From Cytophagaceae bacterium ABcell3 (GTDB taxonomy: Bacteria; Bacteroidota; Bacteroidia; Cytophagales; Cytophagaceae), in the NCBI GenBank assembly GCA_030913385.1, contig CP133159.1, positions 1,014,584 through 1,078,583 of the forward strand: DNA of 64,000 nt. The letters run 5' to 3'. Below, in pieces: positions 61,501 through 64,000 of the stretch (the stretch's first letter is position 1; every line of letters begins with the position of its first letter). The notes below the pieces were generated by a model, which was not told the DNA's origin, ran no database searches, and worked only from the letters and a program-made list of their open reading frames with translations. The position numbers were made by a program, and so were the translations under genes.

Positions 61501-63624
61501 ATCTACAGAGCTTGCATCTACAGCAAGTTTGATCTGGTCGATATTAGGCATGTGTACCAAGAAACTGTCATAGTTAAATTGGAAATTTTCACCAACAAAC
61601 TGGAAGTTTGCAGTATTGATTTTTCCGTTGAAGTTAAAGTTTCTTCCTTTTAAGATGGTAATCTCATGATTGTCAGGTACAATGTATACACTTAAGGAGT
61701 CACTTACATAAATTTTGTCAACACCTCTTACTTTCAGTTCATAAGTTTCGAGGTCCATTGTAGCATTGGATCCTGCCTCATAAAGAGAAATAAAAGTTAG
61801 GTTGTCATAATCTGATTTATCTCTTCGGGAGTGCACATAATGTGTGGCTTTGTCACGGAGTTTAATATGTCCCGTTTTGATATTATATTCAATGAAACCA
61901 TATTTCATCATGGCTTTCATTGCCCCTTTTAAAGTAGTTTCATCGATTTTAAACTTATCAGCCAACTCTATTACATACATTTCATTAACATTCTTTAACT
62001 CTGCATACCCTACAATGAGCTGGAGTGGGTGAAACCGGTACATACCTTGTAGCAGTGAATACTTGTTGTACTCATAATATTCCTCAGATTCGAAAACCGC
62101 TGGAATATGGTTTTTGGCATTTAGAATGGTAAAGTCAATGTTTTTGGTATTCAGGTCCCAAATAATTGCATCCGCTGTAATGCCCATTTTGTGATACGTA
62201 TCAATAAATGGCGCATTCCTAAATCCGTCAGTTTTGGTGATCCTTAAAATAGAGCTGCTTCGGTTGTACTTGAAAGCAGTACCAGGGTGTGTAATAGAGT
62301 CAGATCCTGTATAAACTGTAACTTTCGAATAATCTGCTGTAATTAAAGAGTCGCCTAGGCCGAACCTAACCGATTTGGCTTTAAACTTGGTTTCTCCGTT
62401 TTTCTTAACTTCTATAGAGGAGGTACCTTCGTCTATAGAAGAGCTGTACATGCGCTGGCCTGCAAGAGATAAACCTCCTTTGTAAACAATGTCATTGCCA
62501 AGCCCCTTGATGTTAATGTTACTGTTATAGCTTCGGAACCTTGGGTATTCCTTATCTTCATCTCTGGGAGCCTTTTTATGGACATATTCAAATACGCCTT
62601 CTACCTCTTTCTCTGTTTTGTCAGGATAAAAAAGTGTTACGCCTTCTGCTGTAAGCTTGGTTTTTTTTACATTAAAGTTGTACTCCTTAAATTCAACATA
62701 GCAGTCTTCAGGGTTATATCCTACAGACGACCAATCGAACCTTCCGCCATTGCCAACAAAAATGTTTTCGTTAAATGAAAATGTTCCATCGGTGTTGTTA
62801 ATGGCCACAGTGTCATCACGCATGATAAAGACAAGGTTTACATCAGAAAACTCGATTACTGGCCCGTCAACAGTAGGTTGTGGGGGTGCAGCATATCCAA
62901 CATCATATTTGTTAACTTCTTCTTGAGAATCTTCCTCTTGCGCTGGCTCATTGTCCCAGTCATCGCCCCAATCGTTACCCCATTCTTCTTCGTAATCTGT
63001 ATCCCAATCGCTGAAGTAATCATCCCAGTTATCGTCGCCTGAGGAAGAATCTGTTTGTCCCCAAGGGTCTTCTTCTTCTTCCTCATCTTCTTCTCCATAG
63101 TTGGCATACGGGTCGTACTCAGGCTCAGCGTCTTTCCACTTAAAGCTAAAAGTTCCCCCTTCTACTTTTAAGCTATTATAATTACTGCTAAACAGTTTTC
63201 TTTCGCCAAGAAAAGTTCTTAATGTAGTTAGGTAAATATTTATTTGCTTATTGTCCAGCTCATCCATTGCCTTTCCGGTGACAATGAGAAAGGTGTCTAT
63301 GTCGGCAGTGGCCATACCCATGGCTACTGCTCCGTTTACAGCAGAGAAAAAATCATTAAACTGAGGAAAAGTTCTGTGTCTTCTTTTGGCCATTTGTTTG
63401 GCAACTTTGACCACTTCTTTTTTATTAGAAGCACTCAATGCAGACCAAGTGGTATCGGCGAATTCTTTGCCGGTTACTGAACATTTTTCGTTATTAGAGG
63501 ACTTCATTAGGGTTTTCGCCTCTTTTACAAATGCTTCAGGGTCATCCGAAAATTTGATCTGAGCATTTGCTGAAAATGAAAAAAAAGCAAATAACAGGAT
63601 TAATCCAGTTAAATATTTAAACAT
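58573..63624 (-). CDS. Giant secreted protein of unknown function (1683 aa)
   Basis: Signal peptide (LLFAFFSFSANAQIKF), an N-terminal helical domain to about residue 165, an extreme acidic Trp/Asp/Glu-rich tract at about 175-235 (GDDNWDDYFSDWDTDYEEEW and similar), then about 1200 residues of beta-rich repeats rich in phrases such as KFKAKSVRFGLGDSLI and NFNFNGKINTANFQFVGENF. A helical insert at about 525-610 (VIELADKFKIDETTLKGAMK, AMMKYGFIEYN) reads like a winged helix. The end is Lys/Glu/Gln-rich coiled coil (QSQEERRQLQKEQQRLRDML). The beta part may form an OstA/LptD-like or beta-helical scaffold in the periplasm. Not assigned to a known family. Confidence 0.85.
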   Translation of the reverse strand: MFKYLTGLILLFAFFSFSANAQIKFSDDPEAFVKEAKTLMKSSNNEKCSVTGKEFADTTWSALSASNKKEVVKVAKQMAKRRHRTFPQFNDFFSAVNGAVAMGMATADIDTFLIVTGKAMDELDNKQINIYLTTLRTFLGERKLFSSNYNSLKVEGGTFSFKWKDAEPEYDPYANYGEEDEEEEEDPWGQTDSSSGDDNWDDYFSDWDTDYEEEWGNDWGDDWDNEPAQEEDSQEEVNKYDVGYAAPPQPTVDGPVIEFSDVNLVFIMRDDTVAINNTDGTFSFNENIFVGNGGRFDWSSVGYNPEDCYVEFKEYNFNVKKTKLTAEGVTLFYPDKTEKEVEGVFEYVHKKAPRDEDKEYPRFRSYNSNINIKGLGNDIVYKGGLSLAGQRMYSSSIDEGTSSIEVKKNGETKFKAKSVRFGLGDSLITADYSKVTVYTGSDSITHPGTAFKYNRSSSILRITKTDGFRNAPFIDTYHKMGITADAIIWDLNTKNIDFTILNAKNHIPAVFESEEYYEYNKYSLLQGMYRFHPLQLIVGYAELKNVNEMYVIELADKFKIDETTLKGAMKAMMKYGFIEYNIKTGHIKLRDKATHYVHSRRDKSDYDNLTFISLYEAGSNATMDLETYELKVRGVDKIYVSDSLSVYIVPDNHEITILKGRNFNFNGKINTANFQFVGENFQFNYDSFLVHMPNIDQIKLAVDASSVDKEASKGAKVLGNELRYSSGTLYINKPDNKSARKKHPEYPIFEADKGASVFFDKSEIAGGAYDTTLQFKIPPFTVDSLSSDDPHAIAFDGTFTSGGIFPDFDEKLVVMPDFSLGFVHQAPEDGYQLYEGKGKFLNTLRMDNKGLTGDGIIHYLNTTCNSEAFHFYPDSVLTIGTSAVTEEGTNPELDPSVNFPQWNIGSYDMRWLAKRDSMHITNTSAPFHIYNKAAILTGTNIITEKGNFGSGVLEMEGSETASGNFHFEKTRYEARNANFSIKSDNPSKPAVRCVNVKLDFSFEDKKAFFSPEIKGFASNEFPYSQYKSSIANGTWDMNEQIIVMEKPEEEDISQSYFYSTNPEQDSLVFNATKAVYDIEKLKLNITGVPHIVVADAKVYPDSNRVTILENAVMETLFNTEIVMDTIKEYHRLYNGRIDVLSRYKMAGDALYNYKNPSGQRQVLEFKDFRFDDTSKKEEEHQTVSTGMVMPEDSIEVSDKLLYKGKATMYSKIKPLYWDGYVKLNLSGALSYSQWLKYKNDGDTSAVKISLVGAKADNGLPITSGLFLKKGSDELYTSFISQKKEEDDHELFVSLGDLEVFPDSGEFRIVPNDEVKKSFYKNNVLRYFDHNSTIKYEGAFNFLYPMKKFSLAAAGYGSASMEEEKYKFNTMMIFNMKMHKKVAQALGTDLAFSSKAIVDSSRFGDFDSEKAQLKQDQRDFNLKVLAGEKKADKYIEKALYEPVSLTEVSKDFKKALVFKEVNMEWSAEYNAWYSKGKLNVSNFYKEDISKEMNGFMEIKKTPRGDVVSIYLEPSEYSWYYFSYDDNRLAILTSDHEVNDVINGKSKGDLPDRKKFFFTEATAMEKAKFVTDFEEKYMQPETEETEEDSLYIALEQMELEEMDLSEVRKVIKRVANVQKGEEERSEKTEYEFKEMDLPEPKKKKVKKGLPEEEWKTAPRKAKPQQSQEERRQLQKEQQRLRDMLR

Positions 63625-63637
63625 AATCAGTAATTTT

Positions 63638-64000
63638 TTATTGGTTGTGATATACCACAGAACCCCAGTTGTTGTTTGAAGTATAGCTGATTTTTTTTAA
63701 TCCTAAAGCAATGGCCTTATTTTCTATTTTTTCTAGGTCCTCTTCTAGGAACCCGCTCATTACCAGATGGCCATCTTTAGCCAAAAGCTTATGGTAAGCA
63801 GACATATCCTGTAAGAGGATATTGGTATTTATGTTAGCAAGAATGATATCATACGCTCTATCATGTATTTGGTTTATATTAACGTCGCCTTGATATACTC
63901 TTACATTTTCTGTGCAATTGTTTATCCTCAGGTTTTCGAAAATATTGTCATAGGCCCATTCGTCAATGTCGAAAGCTGTTGTTTCTTTTGCACCTCGTAG
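63638..64000 (-). CDS. prmA: Ribosomal protein L11 methyltransferase (C-terminal part)
   Basis: A 120-codon frame enters from the right edge and ends at TAA 63638-63640. It includes TTAFDIDEWAYDNIFENLRI (after motif I), then ILANINTNIL, the NPxI-like substrate motif, and MSGFLEEDLEKIENKA. This matches the C-terminal half of PrmA, which trimethylates lysines of ribosomal protein L11. The start lies outside the window. It precedes the giant secreted protein gene by 13 bp on the same strand. Confidence 0.85.
   Translation of the reverse strand, partial: LRGAKETTAFDIDEWAYDNIFENLRINNCTENVRVYQGDVNINQIHDRAYDIILANINTNILLQDMSAYHKLLAKDGHLVMSGFLEEDLEKIENKAIALGLKKISYTSNNNWGSVVYHNQ

Noticed and set aside
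58597-63480. Several plus-strand frames opposite the giant protein gene
   Set aside because: They are antisense shadows of a 1683-codon gene; composition is Phe/Ser-rich nonsense typical of reversed Glu/Lys codons.

Overview
The window looks like a chromosomal segment of a Bacteroidota bacterium, probably a Cytophagales-type glider. It is AT-rich with few Shine-Dalgarno sequences. Promoters of the TTTG...TAnnTTTG type can be read at three places. The gene content also fits: a flexirubin/aryl-polyene pigment cluster with a tyrosine-ammonia-lyase-like enzyme, GldI-like FKBP lipoproteins, and the block coaX - outer-membrane protein - lptC - CorC/HlyC protein - PpiD. No rRNA, tRNA, CRISPR array or prophage was seen.

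Region 1 (1-25845) is dominated by a pigment-type biosynthetic cluster. A C45 Ntn-hydrolase (cut by the left edge) and a SanA/YdcF-like protein come first. A leftward group follows: a CrtI-like oxidoreductase, a 1288-residue MMPL exporter-acyltransferase-methyltransferase fusion, and a halogenase-like flavoprotein. A divergent control region (9150-9363) then starts a rightward run of 17 genes, mostly overlapping or closely spaced: tyrosine ammonia lyase, ketoreductase, three complete ketosynthases, two degenerate ketosynthase-like proteins, two ACPs, two hotdog dehydratases, a thioesterase, an LpxL-like acyltransferase, a NodB deacetylase, a LolA-like protein, a lipoprotein and a GT2-DUF2062 protein. 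Tyrosine would be deaminated to 4-coumarate, the polyene grown on ACP by KS/KR/DH cycles, and the product placed in the outer membrane by the MMPL/LolA/lipoprotein module. Just beyond lies a UbiA prenyltransferase - type III polyketide synthase - methyltransferase group. No darA/darB is present in the window, so the type III PKS could supply the phenolic or resorcinol partner (inference).

Region 2 (25846-32990) holds a 47-residue membrane peptide, a Nudix/winged-helix regulator, LemA with two TPM-domain proteins, ndk, nrnA and three FKBP-type prolyl isomerases.

Region 3 (33000-35960) is a REP/RAYT locus. About 25 REP hairpins with a GTAG foot lie in alternating orientation with a period near 196 bp, flanking a REP-associated tyrosine transposase.

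Region 4 (35964-50270) carries corA, uvrA, an ECF sigma factor with a small partner, nth, a Kazal-type lipoprotein, two tandem paralogous lipoproteins, lnt, an inositol monophosphatase, an outer-membrane barrel and a radical SAM/SPASM protein. Two related copies of a roughly 250-bp MITE-like element, plus a probable remnant, lie at 22798, 41729 and 48080. The two full copies sit exactly at the 3' ends of convergent genes.

Region 5 (50467-64000) is an envelope-biogenesis block: PpiD/SurA, CorC-like, LptC, an outer-membrane protein, coaX, anmK and plsY. It ends with an unrecognised 1683-residue secreted protein and the 3' part of prmA, which runs off the right edge.
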